A stretch of DNA of 64,000 bases from Portulaca oleracea (taxonomy: Eukaryota; Streptophyta; Magnoliopsida; Caryophyllales; Portulacaceae). The stretch covers positions 16,261,867 to 16,325,866 of the forward strand of contig CM055882.1 of the NCBI GenBank assembly GCA_029582165.1. The letters are read 5' to 3'. The translations under genes were made by a program, and so were the position numbers. This document shows positions 11,588 to 23,400 of this stretch, piece by piece (position 1 is the first letter of the stretch; each line of letters opens with the position of its first letter). Below the pieces are notes generated by a model. That model was not told where the DNA came from. It ran no database searches and was given only the letters and a program-made list of their open reading frames with translations.

Positions 11588-11812
11588 ATGCCTGACCACC
11601 ACAATCCCACCTCCTCCTCCGACGATCCCAACCTCCAACCTCCGCCCTCCTCCGGCGCCGATTCGTCTCCTCCGCCGCCCACTTCCGACGAGTCCGACTC
11701 AGTCTTCAACATCTCCGGCAAGAATTTGGAGCTCTCCTTCAGCAAATTCAAGAACTCGAAGCGTATTCATCTCATCTCTCTCTCGTTTGTTTTTTGTTTT
11801 CTGGGTTTCTAA
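11588..11812 (+). pseudogene. Captured gene fragment, Ser/Pro-rich start
   Basis: An open frame from an ATG, beginning MPDHHNPTSSSDDPN, then a Ser/Pro-rich tract and FNISGKNLELSFSKFKNSK, after which the sequence turns T-rich and intron-like (repeats of TTTGGGTTTGATTT). This looks like the first exon and start of the first intron of a host gene. I do not recognise the family. The same frame is open upstream to 11456 but reads into TIR-adjacent sequence, so the internal ATG is preferred. Confidence 0.5.
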
Positions 11813-12124
11813 ATTGGGTTTGATTTTTGGGTGTGTGACAGTGTGTTCTAAGAGTGCCCTCATCCGGACGAGAAATGTTTGTGACAATGGGTTTGATTTT
11901 CTGGGTTTGATTTCTAGGTTTCTGAATTCGAACTGAGAAATGTTCAATTGAAGCCGGTAATTCAAAAGGGTTGGAGGGAAATTGACTGTCTAAGAGCTGG
12001 TCTAAGTCATCCGATGGGGAAGCTAGCCATGGATGAACACAGAGAATTATGAAAGACTCGAACTTTTTCTCTTTTTTTGAGTAGAAATTTGTGGGAATGA
12101 AGGGAAGAAGGAGAAGAAGTTAGA

Positions 12125-12298
12125 TTAGGCGGTGGACGATGATGATGATGATGAAGAGATAGAGAGAGAAGTCTTCTGAGACGACGACGGAGTAGCACGT
12201 TTCGAAGCCGTCGCGAATCGGAGGATATCCTCCGGCGAACACCGCAACAGGATTTGCTCCAGACATTCTTCCGGCAAGTCCCATATGTCTCTCGTCAT
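12125..12298 (-). pseudogene. Captured F-box gene fragment
   Basis: A short 57-codon frame starting MTRDIWDLPEECLEQILLRC and continuing SPEDILRFATASKR, then Ser-rich sequence to a stop. The LPEECLEQILLRCSPEDILRFATASKR stretch fits the F-box consensus (LP-x-E-x-x-x-x-IL-x-x-x-x-P-x-D-L-x-R), the Skp1-binding domain of SCF ubiquitin ligases. The true parent gene would be several hundred codons; only the N-terminus is here and no substrate-binding domain follows. It opposes the other captured fragment in the same element. Confidence 0.7.
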
Positions 12299-12542
12299 GT
12301 TTACAGTCTCTAAAATAAATTAGTTCAAGTGGTTGAAATGGGTTTTGATGTTTCTGGAGAAAATTTGTTCAAATCGAAAGTGGGGTGGGGGATTGAATTG
12401 GGTTTTATTGAACTTGAAATTAGTTGGCAGGGGGACTTTCATTAGGGATTGAATTTGCAATCTGGGTTTGGTATGGAGAGAAGAGGAGGGGAAGCCATGG
12501 CCATGGCCATGGCTGTCTGGTGGATCGAAGAAGAGGAGGGGA

Positions 12543-12576
<34 letters not shown>

Positions 12577-12837
12577 AAAAAATTTGAGTCAATGGGTGAC
12601 GTGGCGATTTTTTTTAAGTCAAACGCTGAGCTGGCAGAGTCAAACATCAAGGAGCACATGCCGCCACCGCTATGTCATTTTATCGACGAGTCAGAACAGT
12701 GCTAACTCGGTGGCATATTACTGTGGACAACAGGGGGTCAAAGTTCATATTATTCAGAACCTAATCGAAAGTTCGTATTATTAAGTCTTATATGGCCAAA
12801 AGTTTGTATTATTAGAATCCAATTTCCCTAGATTTTA

Positions 12838-14109
12838 TGCCCATCAACTGATTTAGTAGTAAAAAGATTTAATAATTAATTTCTAAAATTAATTACAAAC
12901 CCTAAAACACACGAATTCACCAAAACTGTTGGCAACACGGTCCATGTTGGATCAACACGGTCCGTGTTGCTTCCCAGTTTTGGTTAATTTCGTGAATGAA
13001 AAACTTAAATAAAATAATCATAACTTATCGAATTTAAAAATTTCTTATCATAGTGTTATCTAATAACCCAATATGAAAATTTTCCAGAATTTTAACAATT
13101 TTCAAAAGATTGTAAAAATTTTAGGGAATTAAACCTTTTAATTCTCCGTTCAAGAGGAAAATAAATAATAATGGTCCGATAAGTTTAAAAATCAAATTTT
13201 ATAATTTTCCCATACCTTAGGTTCATCTAGTATGCTACTGTAAAAATTTCATATTTTTATAAAATTTCGAAAATTAGAATAAAAATTAGAGAAGTAAACA
13301 ATTTTAAATCGCTGTTAATCTGAAAATTAAAGGAAAATTAGTTAATGATTTCGAAAATTCACAAATATTTTATCCATAATAGAATGGTTACAAAATTCAG
13401 AAAATTAACAAAAGAAATTTTAACTAAAGGTAAACCTTTCAGAAAATTTGCAAATTTCAATAAATTTACAAAATTTAGAGAAGCAACAAATTTATTTCTC
13501 TCAGATCTGAAAATCTAAACTAATAAATATAATTTATAGGATAAATTAACGAAAAAAATTTTAACTAAAGGTATGGTTATCCAGTAACCTACTGTAAAAT
13601 ATTCTGAAGTTTTACAAATTTCTACAAATTTATAAAATTCAGATAATTAAACGAATTTTAATTCACTTCAGATCTGAACACTCAATTAAAAATTCATTTT
13701 AATTGGGAAAAATCTACAAAAAAATATGGAAAGTCCAGAACCCTTCCGAACACCTCCAGTAATAAATTTCAGAAATTTTCGAATTCGTTTGATATTTTAT
13801 TTCGATTGTTCATTAAATTTACTGTAAATAAACTAAATCAGAAAAATAATTCTACAAAACCCTATTTAGTGAATTTAGACTATTTCATGTATTGCCTACT
13901 GTTTAAAAATATTAAACATGAATGTTTCTAAAACATTCAAAATTGAATCAAGTTCATGCTATATTTAACAATTAAACAAACATAAAATTGATCAATTAAA
14001 AGCAATAAGAAATAAATAATAACAAAGCATGAAACTTTACAATAAAATTCCAGATTTACTATCATGAATAATAAAGATTAAAACTTTCATAAAGTTTCAA
14101 AATTCTAGG
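12838..14109 (-). other. AT-rich leader of copia copy 1
   Basis: Internal copia sequence matching copy 2 at about 44680-45800. No coding capacity. It contains a pair of AACACGGTCC-type palindromes near 12930-12975, like those in the LTRs, and many short A/T runs. Confidence 0.7.
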
Positions 14110-14376
14110 TGTAAAACCAAGAAAAATCCAAAGATGTTGACCGTAACGTCGTTAGTATATTACGTTTGACTTCGTTATTTATTATTATTCGTTTGTGTTT
14201 ATTTTTGCTAACACTTGAGCTCGTAGGATCATGACGGACTAACAAGGGTATATCGGTAATTTCGGAGGTTTAGTATTATTAGTTTTACTCTATTTATTAT
14301 TAATATTACTATTAATATTATTGTGTTACATGAATATTTACGTGAATATTATTTGCTATGTGAATACTATTAATAA

Positions 14377-14408
<32 letters not shown>

Positions 14409-14515
14409 CTATTATTATTATTATTAGTTTGTTTTTAGAAAAATCAGTTTTATTTAGTGTTGGGTTGGGTTAGGATTAGGAGTATTACTAATTGGGCCTT
14501 AATTATTGTGATTAG

Positions 14516-14523
14516 TATAAAAG
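14516..14523 (+). promoter_or_regulatory. TATA box of the LTR-like insertion
   Basis: TATAAAAG, followed about 30 bases later by a pyrimidine-rich AAACCCTAATCTCTCTC leader, the usual spacing of a plant core promoter. Confidence 0.6.
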
Positions 14524-16802
14524 ATAAGCTTTTCCCTCCCAAACCCTAATCTCTCTCTCAAACCCTAACCCTACACCCCTCTCTCCCTCTCTCTCTCTCT
14601 CTCTCTCTTCCTCCCCGTCCTCTCTGCCGCGCCACCACAACCGCCACCAACCCAGCCGCCCTAACCATCACCGGAAACCACCGCAACCATTCCCTCTTTT
14701 TCTTTCTCCTCTCTCTCTTTCTCCCTCTTGATCTCTCTGGCTCGCTCCTACCACGCACACCGCCGCCCACTTCCACCGTCGCACGCGTCGTCATTGCCGC
14801 CGGAGTCCCTGCCGCCGTCGCACCACCCACGTCGCCGCCGGAGACCGTCGCAGCAGCCAGACGCGAGGGACGGGTGCTGCTGTTGTTGTTGCTGTCGTTG
14901 TCTCATCGGACGTCGACACCGGTGCCACCTCAGACCATCTTCGACCCCGCCGTCACTGACCTTCTGTGCGTCGCCGACCGACTCCACCACCGCCGCCCAC
15001 ACTCGCCGGAAACCGCCAACCTTCTCTTTACGTAAAACCCTAATATTTTTCTTTTGAAACTTTTCTTTTTCTTTCTTTGTTTCTGATTATTATCATTATT
15101 ATTGTATTATTATTATTTCTTGTTTTAAATCTTGTAAGCTGGGTAATTAGGGGTGTAATTTTATTAAGTTGTTATTTGTAATTATTTGTTCTTGTCTTGT
15201 ATTATTTATGTGTAATTTGTCTAAATTATTTTATGTAATCTTTATGTTCTAAATTGGTGTATTAGGGTTGTAATAGTTGTAGTAAAATTATTAATATTCA
15301 ATTGTTTGATATATTTTGTTTTCTTGTGAAGCATGTTTAGGGTTTTAGATAACACTATTATTGTATGCACGAATTTTTAAAGTTTAATTACCTAGATTAA
15401 TTCTTGAATCATTAGTTAAGTATTAACATGTTATTTATTTCAATCATGCTTAAATTTAATCTTGTTAAATAAGTTAGGTTGATTGAATTACTAAAGTTCG
15501 GTTCTTGTTTACTAATTTATGATTTTTGATTAAATCTTGTATAAAGAAATTGGTTGTTGGGATTCTTGATTAGTAGTTTAAATGTTTATATGTTCTTTAT
15601 AGTTTATTCACATGTTCTTTAAGTTCCTTCTTGTTTATTGATTAAGAGATTCATGTTTAGGATAATGTTATTAATATTTCATGCATGCTTTTAGGGTTAG
15701 TGATATTATTAAAGTCAATTCATGTTTTACAATTTGGTGATGATAGGAGGTTTGATGTTTGGACCTTAGTTGGATTAGGCTAATTACTTTGGACCTTAGT
15801 TACTGTTTTAAGCTCAAATTAGGACCCCGGGATCGAATTGGTGGAAGTTAGAACCGAATTTGCAAATTAAATGGAAACCGGTAACGGGACAGTTTTGATG
15901 GGGTCTATAGATCGGGTCACCACGACTAGTGTAGTTGTTTTTTGATCGAACCCTTTGGACTGGAGTTTCCCTTAGATGTTAGCTTTCATAGGAATTTTAC
16001 GGATCGGACTTTGGAATTTTATAAGTCGAGTTATACCCCGATTACCAGACCTAGGTCAGATCTGGACAGTTTGGAAAGATGACGGTTTTTGAGGACTTTA
16101 AAGCATGTGTTGGGTCTCGAGTTCAACTTAAGAGTTTTAGTAGACATCCCGAGGTTTCCGAAAAGTCTAAAACTAGACCCATAGGGTGTCGGGAAGTCAA
16201 GTTACGGCCCTTTTTGTGTGGATGCTATAATCTGTCTTGTTTATGTGAATTATCAATGAATGTGTTGTTGATTGAAAAGGGTTATTTGGTATTATTATGC
16301 GATTACTTGGAATGTGTTAGGTAATTTAAAATGTAAATTCATTATTGATAGGAATCTATAGGGTTCCTAGGGGAGGGTTAGGTAGAAGGTACTTAATACT
16401 AACTTCGAAGGGTGCGTTTTGATTAGAATAATTATTCTATTTTAGGCCCGAGCTAATTCGCGTCGTTAGTGAGCTCAAGTGTGTTCGTTTTGCTGTGAAG
16501 TGAAGTTAACCAGGTAGTGTCTATGCTCTAATCCCCACTGGGATGCTCTTTAAATGTGTTTTAATATTTTCTAATCTGTTTTGAGAATTGCATCCCGAAA
16601 GGGGACTTTATGTTGAAATTTAGACCATCTGTTTTGATTATTTGTGATCTTGATTTATGAGTTGAGAAATTGTGATGGTCTTTTATAAGTAGTTTTGATA
16701 CTGGTTTTGATAACCTGGGTTAGGTTTGACTTGAGAGTTGTGAGTTGAGTTTTGCATAAGATACTATTAATTCAAAGAGAAACAACAAGCGGGTTTTTAT
16801 TA

Positions 16803-17160
16803 ATGCCTTTGGTGGGCGAATGTTATGATGCCTTTGGTGGGCGAATGTTTTGATATGCCTTTGGTGGGCGAATGTTATGATGCCTTTGGTGGGCGAATGT
16901 TATGATGCCTTTGGTGGGCGAATGTTTTGATATGCCTTTGGTGGGCGAATGTTATGATACCTTTGGTGGGCGACTGTTTGATATGCCTTTGGTGGGCGAA
17001 TGTTATGATGCCTTTGGTGGGCGACTGTTTGATATGCCTTTGGTGGGCGAATGTTATGATGCCTTTGGTGGGCGAATGTGTTCGATATGCCTTTGGTGGG
17101 CGAATGTTTTGATATGCCTTTGGTGGGCGATTGTTTTGATGCCTTTGGTGGGCGAATGTT
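16803..17160 (+). repeat. 14-unit tandem repeat, about 26 bp each
   Basis: Fourteen head-to-tail units with core CCTTTGGTGGGCGA and alternating tails (AATGTTATGATG or AATGTTTTGATATG). All six frames stay fairly open through it, which creates the spurious 60-97 codon frames on both strands. There are no unique spacers, so it is not a CRISPR array. Confidence 0.97.
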
Positions 17161-17765
17161 ACTTTGTGGGATTTGATATCCCGCCCGCATAATAAAATAT
17201 GGATTGGTTGGGTTGAGGAAAACAGTTAAGGGATTAAAGGTTTGTGAAATGGTTTGACTCGTTCCCTCTCCCTCAAATGAATTGAAATGAACTTAACTTG
17301 TTTTTAACGTTAGGGGTAGACATTATTGAGTTTTCCCACTAATTTTTGTAATGTTTTGTTTTTCAGGTGAAGAGCTATATGCTGGGGACGGGAATTAGAA
17401 GTGAGGATGGTGTACCTAGTAGTTGTCGTTCATTTTGTTTCTCAATTGAGAAAGTTTTGGAGTTGAGTTGTATTATTTCCGGATTTGAAGTTGTTAGATT
17501 GGTTTTAAGTTTCAAGAGCGGTAGTTAGTTTTCCTTCTTGCCTTGTATTCCTTCGGGGATATGGCAGTAACGCCCAAATAAAAGAAAAAAAATGAGACTT
17601 CCGCTAAATTTTCCGTTAACGTTAGTTTGACTTTGACTTCTCTATAATTGAATTTTCAGGGCGTTACAGTAGGCATAAATCTACTCTAGCATATTCATAA
17701 TATAATTCAACTATTGACAAAATTACTTATGAATTCAAGTATAATACTTTAGCATGCAATTGGTG

Positions 17766-17777
17766 GCTCTGATACCA
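17766..17777 (-). other. Primer-binding site of copia copy 1
   Basis: TGGTATCAGAGC on the minus strand, one base inside the right LTR. Confidence 0.93.
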
Positions 17778-17778
17778 C

Positions 17779-18576
17779 TGTTAGGTTTCAGGTTATCTAT
17801 TTCCTAAATAGATACAGATTAACTGGCGGAATATTCATAACGGCTATAAACAATTAATCATAACAACTGCAGAGGCTTTAGTAATTATACCTGAATGCTA
17901 ATCCGGCTGATGAAGAGGTTGACCTTCGAGATTCCAATGCTGAAATCCTCTACTGAAAGTCCACGCAGCACTCCAGGAACCCAATTGCTAGATCGAGACG
18001 AATCTCAATCTAAGATGTACGTATTTGGTATATGAGAATGTTCCCGGAAACAAAGAATGTTTCTGGAAACAAGAACTGCGAACTAAAAGAGAGAGGAACT
18101 CAGGAAATCACCCTGGTATCTCTTTAAGAGTCTCAGGCAGTTGGTGTGGAATAATCTCTCACAGAGACCCCTTTATATATTGTTTAGAAAACCTAGGGAA
18201 ATGGTTCAAAACCCTAAAGGGCCGACTTAAAGCAACGACGCGCTTCTCAGGCCCAACATGGTCTGTGTTGGACTCCAGAAGGTCCATTAACTCAGCCCAT
18301 GGACACCACGGACCGTGGTGTCTCAACACGAACCGTGTTGGACTTATTTCTCACAGAAATCAGTTTCCAACTTTTCTAAACGTTATACAATATCACTTAG
18401 GTTACATATATTATTCCAGGATACTGACTTGTGTGACCCAGTAGGACCAAATAATATAGTTGGAATTCAAACATATTCAATTACTAATTATAGAGGTCTC
18501 TAGCAAGACATATAATTACTATATTATTTTGGTTTAATCTCCGTGTATATCGAACATTGTCGGGACATTCCCAACA
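17779..18576 (-). repeat. 5' LTR of copia copy 1 (798 bp)
   Basis: Begins TGTTAGGTTTCAGG and ends ACATTCCCAACA. By eye it is very close to the 839-bp partner; the main difference is fewer copies of the AACACGG palindrome block (about 18257-18340). GTAAT follows directly. Confidence 0.93.
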
Positions 18577-18739
18577 GTAATTTCTCGTTTGGGTTGTGTA
18601 AACTAGTAATTTGAGGGTTAGTATAATATAGTTATGATTGTGTATAATACTTAAACTTTTCTTTGGGGTGTTGTGTTATGTTTAATGTCTTGGATGTGTT
18701 ATGTTTGGTATCTTGTTGTGATTGGTTGACCTGGTCCTT

Positions 18740-20071
18740 TGTATTAGAAGATAGTAATGCATTTGGATTCTTGTTCCATTGTGTTAAACTGTTGTGTTGA
18801 GATGTTTACTCCTAATCTGTTAATTATGAACCTGTGGGTATTACAACAACTTTGCTATTCGACTCTTCTACACTTCTACTGCATTGCCGCCTTAATTAAT
18901 AGATTTGATATTTCTTCCAATACCTTTTGCCCAATTTGTAGCAGGGATGATGAAAATAAAAATCATATTTTCTTGTATTGTAAATTTGTTAAGGATGTAT
19001 GGACTAGTGGTGTAAATCATTATTGGATTCAGGTTGCTTCTAGGCATGGTTTTTTTTTCCAAAAAAAAAGTAAGTAAGATAGGTGTTTAGGGATATCTTC
19101 TTACAAGAAATCTACTCACCCTATCTTCGTACAAGATATTATTAAACTCCTATTCTTTAATATGTTCCCAACTTTCAGCTACTAGATGATTGTGATTTGT
19201 GACCTTGTTTTGAGAGTCAGTCAGTTGCAGCATTTGCTTCTCCGTAAATATGGAAAATATTACTCCAAACATACTATGATAGTAGCCTACGGATGTATTG
19301 TGGTTGTGAAGAAATTCTATATTTTTTGAATCATTCCAAAGTAAATTTCAAGTCCACTAACTTGGATTACATCCTTCCATTACTTTGGAGCATTCAAAAG
19401 TTTAGAAATGTTGTGATTTTCCGTAATGATTCCTGCTAAGTTGTGCAATTTCCATTCGTGCTTCCACATAGTGGAGGATCAATCATAAGATTTTCGCTTC
19501 CTTCTCATATTTAATAATTTCTTCTCAATTCAAATCATCTCGGGAGTCGATTTAGATTTCTTGGAGCAAACCCCCTCCAAGATCAGTCAAGATCAACTCT
19601 GACGGACCAAAACCTTCGATGGTGGCAGCTGGGGGGAGGGGGTATAATCATTAGAGATTTTGGAGGTAGATTTCTACAAGCCTCTTCACTCAACTCTACT
19701 GAGCTGTCGATTCTTGTTGCTGAAGCCACAATGATGAGGAACAACATACGTGATGTAGTCATTGCTGGGTTTTGCCTAGGTACCGTAATATTTATATTAA
19801 GGGTGATAATCTTGTTCTCATTAATGTAGTTAGGAGTTCCTTTCACATTCTCATGGAGATCTTGACTCTATTCTAGAACATTCTTGCACTTACGTACTTA
19901 TGTGATTTAGCTAACATCATTCACATATATCATGAAGACAATAAAGTTGCATATCGACTCTCAAAGTATGGTCTTTCAGTTCAGGCTTAAGTAGTTTTAG
20001 GATTGTAATCCTAATAATTAATGTTCGGCCGTTTTTATGAGTATGTTTCTAGCAAATGTCTTTTAAAAAAA
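18740..20071 (+). pseudogene. LINE (non-LTR retrotransposon) 3' end, decayed
   Basis: At about 18880-19010 the plus strand reads CPICSRDDENKNHIFLYC, then KFVKDVW, the zinc-binding domain that follows RT in plant L1-type LINEs (zf-RVT pattern C-x2-C...H-x4-C then W). At about 19570-19990 it reads VKINSDGPKPS, AGGGGIIIRDFGGRFLQAS, then an RxSKYGLS-type end, matching the plant LINE RNase H-like domain. Frames are broken by stops and indels. A short A run at 20065-20071 is a plausible 3' tail. RT and endonuclease are absent, as in 5'-truncated LINEs. Confidence 0.75.
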
Positions 20072-20476
20072 GCTGGCAAAATCTCACCTGACCCGAAATT
20101 CGACCTAAACCTTCCCGAAAGTTTAAGGTTAGACCCGAAATTTCCAAACTTAAAACATAAATAAACCCGAAATTGACATGTGTCAAACCCGACCCGTCCA
20201 CCTTGATTGACAGGTATTCATACTCTTTTTTTTAAAAAAAGGCAAAAGTCATATTGGATAATTAAATCCCTCATGGTAAAATCCCATTAAGCCAATTTGT
20301 GCTTGGGTAAATGTAAGTTCCAAAAAAAAAAAAAAGGTGTCATCTGAAAAGGAAAACCAGGAAAAGCGTTTTGGGGTTGGTCTCGGAAGTAGCAGCTCAG
20401 CTGTGTTTCTCCTCCTCTGGGGTTTTACAGTCGTACCTTCTTGGTGAGCATCAGCGAGAACGAAGAAAGAAAAAAA

Positions 20477-23400
20477 ATGGGGTTTCAAACCCTAAAAAAT
20501 CTGATTCGGCCTCTTTCTAGGGCAATTTCCACACGCTCTGCAGCCCCCTTTAGCGAATCATCTTCATCTTCGCTTTTCCAATCGAGGTTTCTCTTTCCTA
20601 AACCCCATCAGAATGATGGTCTTCAATCCCCTTTTTCCCAATTCATTTCTCGGTCCATTCACCTTGAATCTCTCTCGTCGATCGCCGCAAGGCCGTTTGA
20701 TCCCTTGACTGATTCCCGCTTCCCCAAACGCCGCCCCGCCGACAAGCCCCGTCGCAAGCGTTCTAGCCTCCGCCCTCCTGGTGGGTTTCTTCTCTTTCTG
20801 GTTTTTTTCATTTATTCGTCTGTTCGTTTGGTTTTCAATTGTTTGTTTTTGTGGGTTAATTGAGATGAGGTTCACTTTTCGGGGGTGAATGCTGTGTTTT
20901 TCAATGGTTAATTAGCCTTGAGTTAGTTTTCGACGAGAGTTTTGAACATAGGGTGTGGTTAGAATTGCTACGAATGTGTCCATTTTTGCCATAAAAGTAT
21001 GCAGCTTTTCATTTACGGTTTGGAAGAATGTCGTGTTTATCAATGGTAGATCATGCTTTTTTTAGTTTTTGTAAGAGATTTTTGAGAGGTGGTCTAGATA
21101 TTGTATCCAGTTAATCAATTTGGATGTAAATGTTGATTTGGAGATTGAGTTTGAGTTGAATTTAACAAGCATGGTGCTTTCATGAGTGTGAATGTTAGAT
21201 GGTGGTATGGCATTGGGTTATTCCTGCACTTTGCTGATGGTCACTGTGTGATTTCTTGCTTGATGTTGCATTCTGCTTTGTTGTTTATGTGTATTTGTAT
21301 TTACTGTAGGGTTTGAGTGTTGGTACATTTTTTTGATATGGGTTTTGGTTTGAATTGGATTATAGGCCCCTATGCCTGGGTAAAGCATGTCCCTGGAGAG
21401 CCTATTGCACCAAGTCAGCCCAATGAAGGGAGTGTAAAACTGAGGAATGAAAAGAAACGACGAAGATTACGTCGTGAGTTTATTCTGGTATGATGATTAA
21501 TTGGCTTGTCATCCTCGCTTACACTCCCTCTCTTTTCTGTTGCTGTATTTGTGCCTTTTATTTGCATTGTTAAAGATGTATGAATGTGGAAATTTAGGAA
21601 GGTACATACAAAGTAATGATTCCCACAGTAGTTAGTACAGAGCCAGCCAAGATAGTGAAGTCTTCTCTAACACTGGGTTTATGAAAATTTTCTTCATAGG
21701 AAGCTTCCAAGCCCCCAACATTTCTCTATTGTTTCTAGAGATATTCACTTATTCAACCCATTCTTTTTTCGTTTTTTGAGCCTAGTGATTGTGTTGATGT
21801 ACTTCGTGTTAGATGCTTATATAATCTCTTGGAAGTTGGAACATTTGAGACAGTTGTGGATGAAAACATATGGATGGAAGGTTATTGTCCATCAGTTAAA
21901 CTGTTGGCTGTTCTAGGGTTTTGAAACAGATTTGTAGGTTAAGGTTGAAGTGTTGAACAATTCTTTTTGGAGATGGTTTTGAGGTGGGTTACTTGCCAAT
22001 CATGTTGGGTGGAGACTTGGTGATGTTTTAGCAACTTCATCCAGCAGTGAATACATGTGAATGTTTCAAAGTTTCCTGTTGCATGCTCAGAAGCTTTTAG
22101 TTAGATGGCAGCTTGGGACTTTGTGTTGCAGTAGTCCAGTAGACTTAGTAGTCATTTCATGACGTTGTGAGGCCCAGGGAAGTACTTCAGCATTATAAGT
22201 TTTCTTCTTCTTCTTAAAGCTTCAGCCAGCAGCAAGGTGTACCATGGTCCTTAGGTTTTTCACCTATTTAAAACTAGTGTTCTTCCAGTTACATAATACT
22301 GTGATCTATAGAGCGTACTTACAGTGATCATTATTGTTCATTTTTTCTGAAGTTCCAAGTACCTACGAAAAATTTTATGAATGCCATCCCCTGCCTCCGC
22401 TTGGGTGAAGAGAGTGGGGAGTATCTGTTAATCAAACACAATAAAGAGTCAATAAAATGTGCATTTTACAGATGTCTTCTAGGAATGACACAACTCGAAA
22501 AATTTAGGGGCTTACAGCTCTAAGATCATGGCCTCATGGCATGAAGCTATGTCGCTGTGACTTGTTGCAAAGTGGTTAATCAAGACTAGCTAGGGGACTT
22601 TCAACATGTAAAAAATAGCTACCAGCTTGATTTCAAATAGGCAAAATGCAGAAACAGATTGCATCCGGAGGGAAGAAAAACAATGGAGTGTGAGGCACGT
22701 CATCATTTAAATCACCCTAAACTAAATGAAACAGGACTGTCAAACAAGTCTACTTCCCTTAACAAAGAGACTGGGTATACACTGTGGCAAAGTTGAGCAG
22801 CGGTATCCCTCAAGTCGAAATCTGTGGCTTTTTACAAATGATCGTGTGGAGTCTCTTCGAAATGTTGGTATAATATCCTTGAAGAGTTCGCTCAATGTGT
22901 TTTTATTAATTAGTCTTAAGTTTATTGAAAGAGCTGTATGTGTCATTCCGGCTTCTGAGCCTAGTCTAATTACTAAAAGCTGTGTCATTGTGAGTTCTGA
23001 GCCTACAGTGCACTTCTCTCATTGTTGATTGATGGACAACTAGATTTGTGATACAGTTTTACACTCTTATAGTCTTATTAGATATGAATTCTTTTCGTCT
23101 TTCTGAGAAGCAGAATCCATTTTTTGTATTCCTCTTTCTTGTTCCTTTTTTTTTTCTTGGTTTCATATCCCTTTGTGCATAGCTCATGCAATGGACGGTA
23201 TGGTACTTTGGCCTTGAATGCTTTTACACTGCTCTGCAATATTCTATCTGTGTAATGTGTCGATGAGTTTCTTTCTTGTCTATGAGATGCAAGTATAGTA
23301 CTTGACTTGAGGAATTGAGACGATGGTCAAAGTAGCCCAAATAATTTAGTACTGGCTACTGACCCAAGGCAAGTGTGAAAAACATTTAACATTTTGATGG

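Larger units (their letters stand above)
11314..12828. mobile_element. Pack-MULE with captured gene fragments
   Basis: A 1515-bp insertion with terminal inverted repeats of about 125 bases starting GGGAGATTGGATTC and ending GAATCCAATTTCCC, flanked by a perfect 9-bp duplication TAGATTTTA (11305-11313 and 12829-12837). Nine-base duplications and long TIRs mark Mutator-like elements. The related copia copy 2 at about 44660-44680 carries the uninterrupted TTAGATTTTATG site, which confirms the edges. There is no transposase. The GC-richer interior holds gene-derived sequence in both orientations, including an F-box start, which defines a Pack-MULE. Confidence 0.92.
14110..17668 (+). mobile_element. 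3.56-kb LTR-like insertion (solo LTR or LARD)
   Basis: An insertion inside copia copy 1, bounded by TGTAAAACC and GGGCGTTACA and flanked by 5-base near-duplicates CTAGG (14105-14109) and GTAGG (17669-17673). Copy 2 lacks it at about 45797-45812. It has TG...CA ends, a TATA box (14516-14523), a CT-rich leader with AAACCCTAA motifs, a GC-rich segment (14620-15020) and a 14-unit tandem repeat, but no primer site and no pol. A very long solo gypsy LTR fits best. The end at 17566-17668 also looks like a small AGTAACGCCC...GGGCGTTACA unit, so a large retrotransposon derivative with short LTRs is the alternative. Strand follows the TATA box. Confidence 0.65.
5858..18576 (-). mobile_element. Decayed Ty1/copia element, copy 1 (complete, nested insertions)
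   Basis: Both LTRs are present (5858-6696 and 17779-18576), flanked by a perfect 5-bp duplication GTAAT at 5853-5857 and 18577-18581. The primer site sits inside the right LTR and a polypurine tract (GACAAGTGGGAGAT on the minus strand, about 6697-6710) inside the left one, so the element reads on the minus strand. Without its two insertions (11314-12828 and 14110-17668) it would be about 7.6 kb. Its pol is riddled with stops, and an integrase-core segment present in copy 2 is missing near 9165. Two further truncated copies lie at 35931-39888 (plus) and 39889-46752 (minus). Confidence 0.93.

Noticed and set aside
14728..15057. Proline/serine/cysteine-rich frame of 109 codons and its antisense partners
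   Set aside because: GC-rich, trinucleotide-like composition within an LTR-like insertion; no conserved domain visible and both strands are open.
16803..17160. CRISPR-like array
   Set aside because: Units are contiguous with no unique spacers, in a plant retroelement context.
16902..17192. Open frames of about 96 codons on both strands encoding repeats such as RPPKAYQ and FGGRLFDMPLVG
   Set aside because: Generated wholly by the 26-bp tandem repeat; both strands are open for the same reason and there is no flanking gene structure.
14110..17668. Complete gene with promoter, first exon and intron
   Set aside because: No downstream coding exon could be found and the whole block is bounded by TG/CA ends and near-duplicate flanks, so an LTR-like insertion explains it better.
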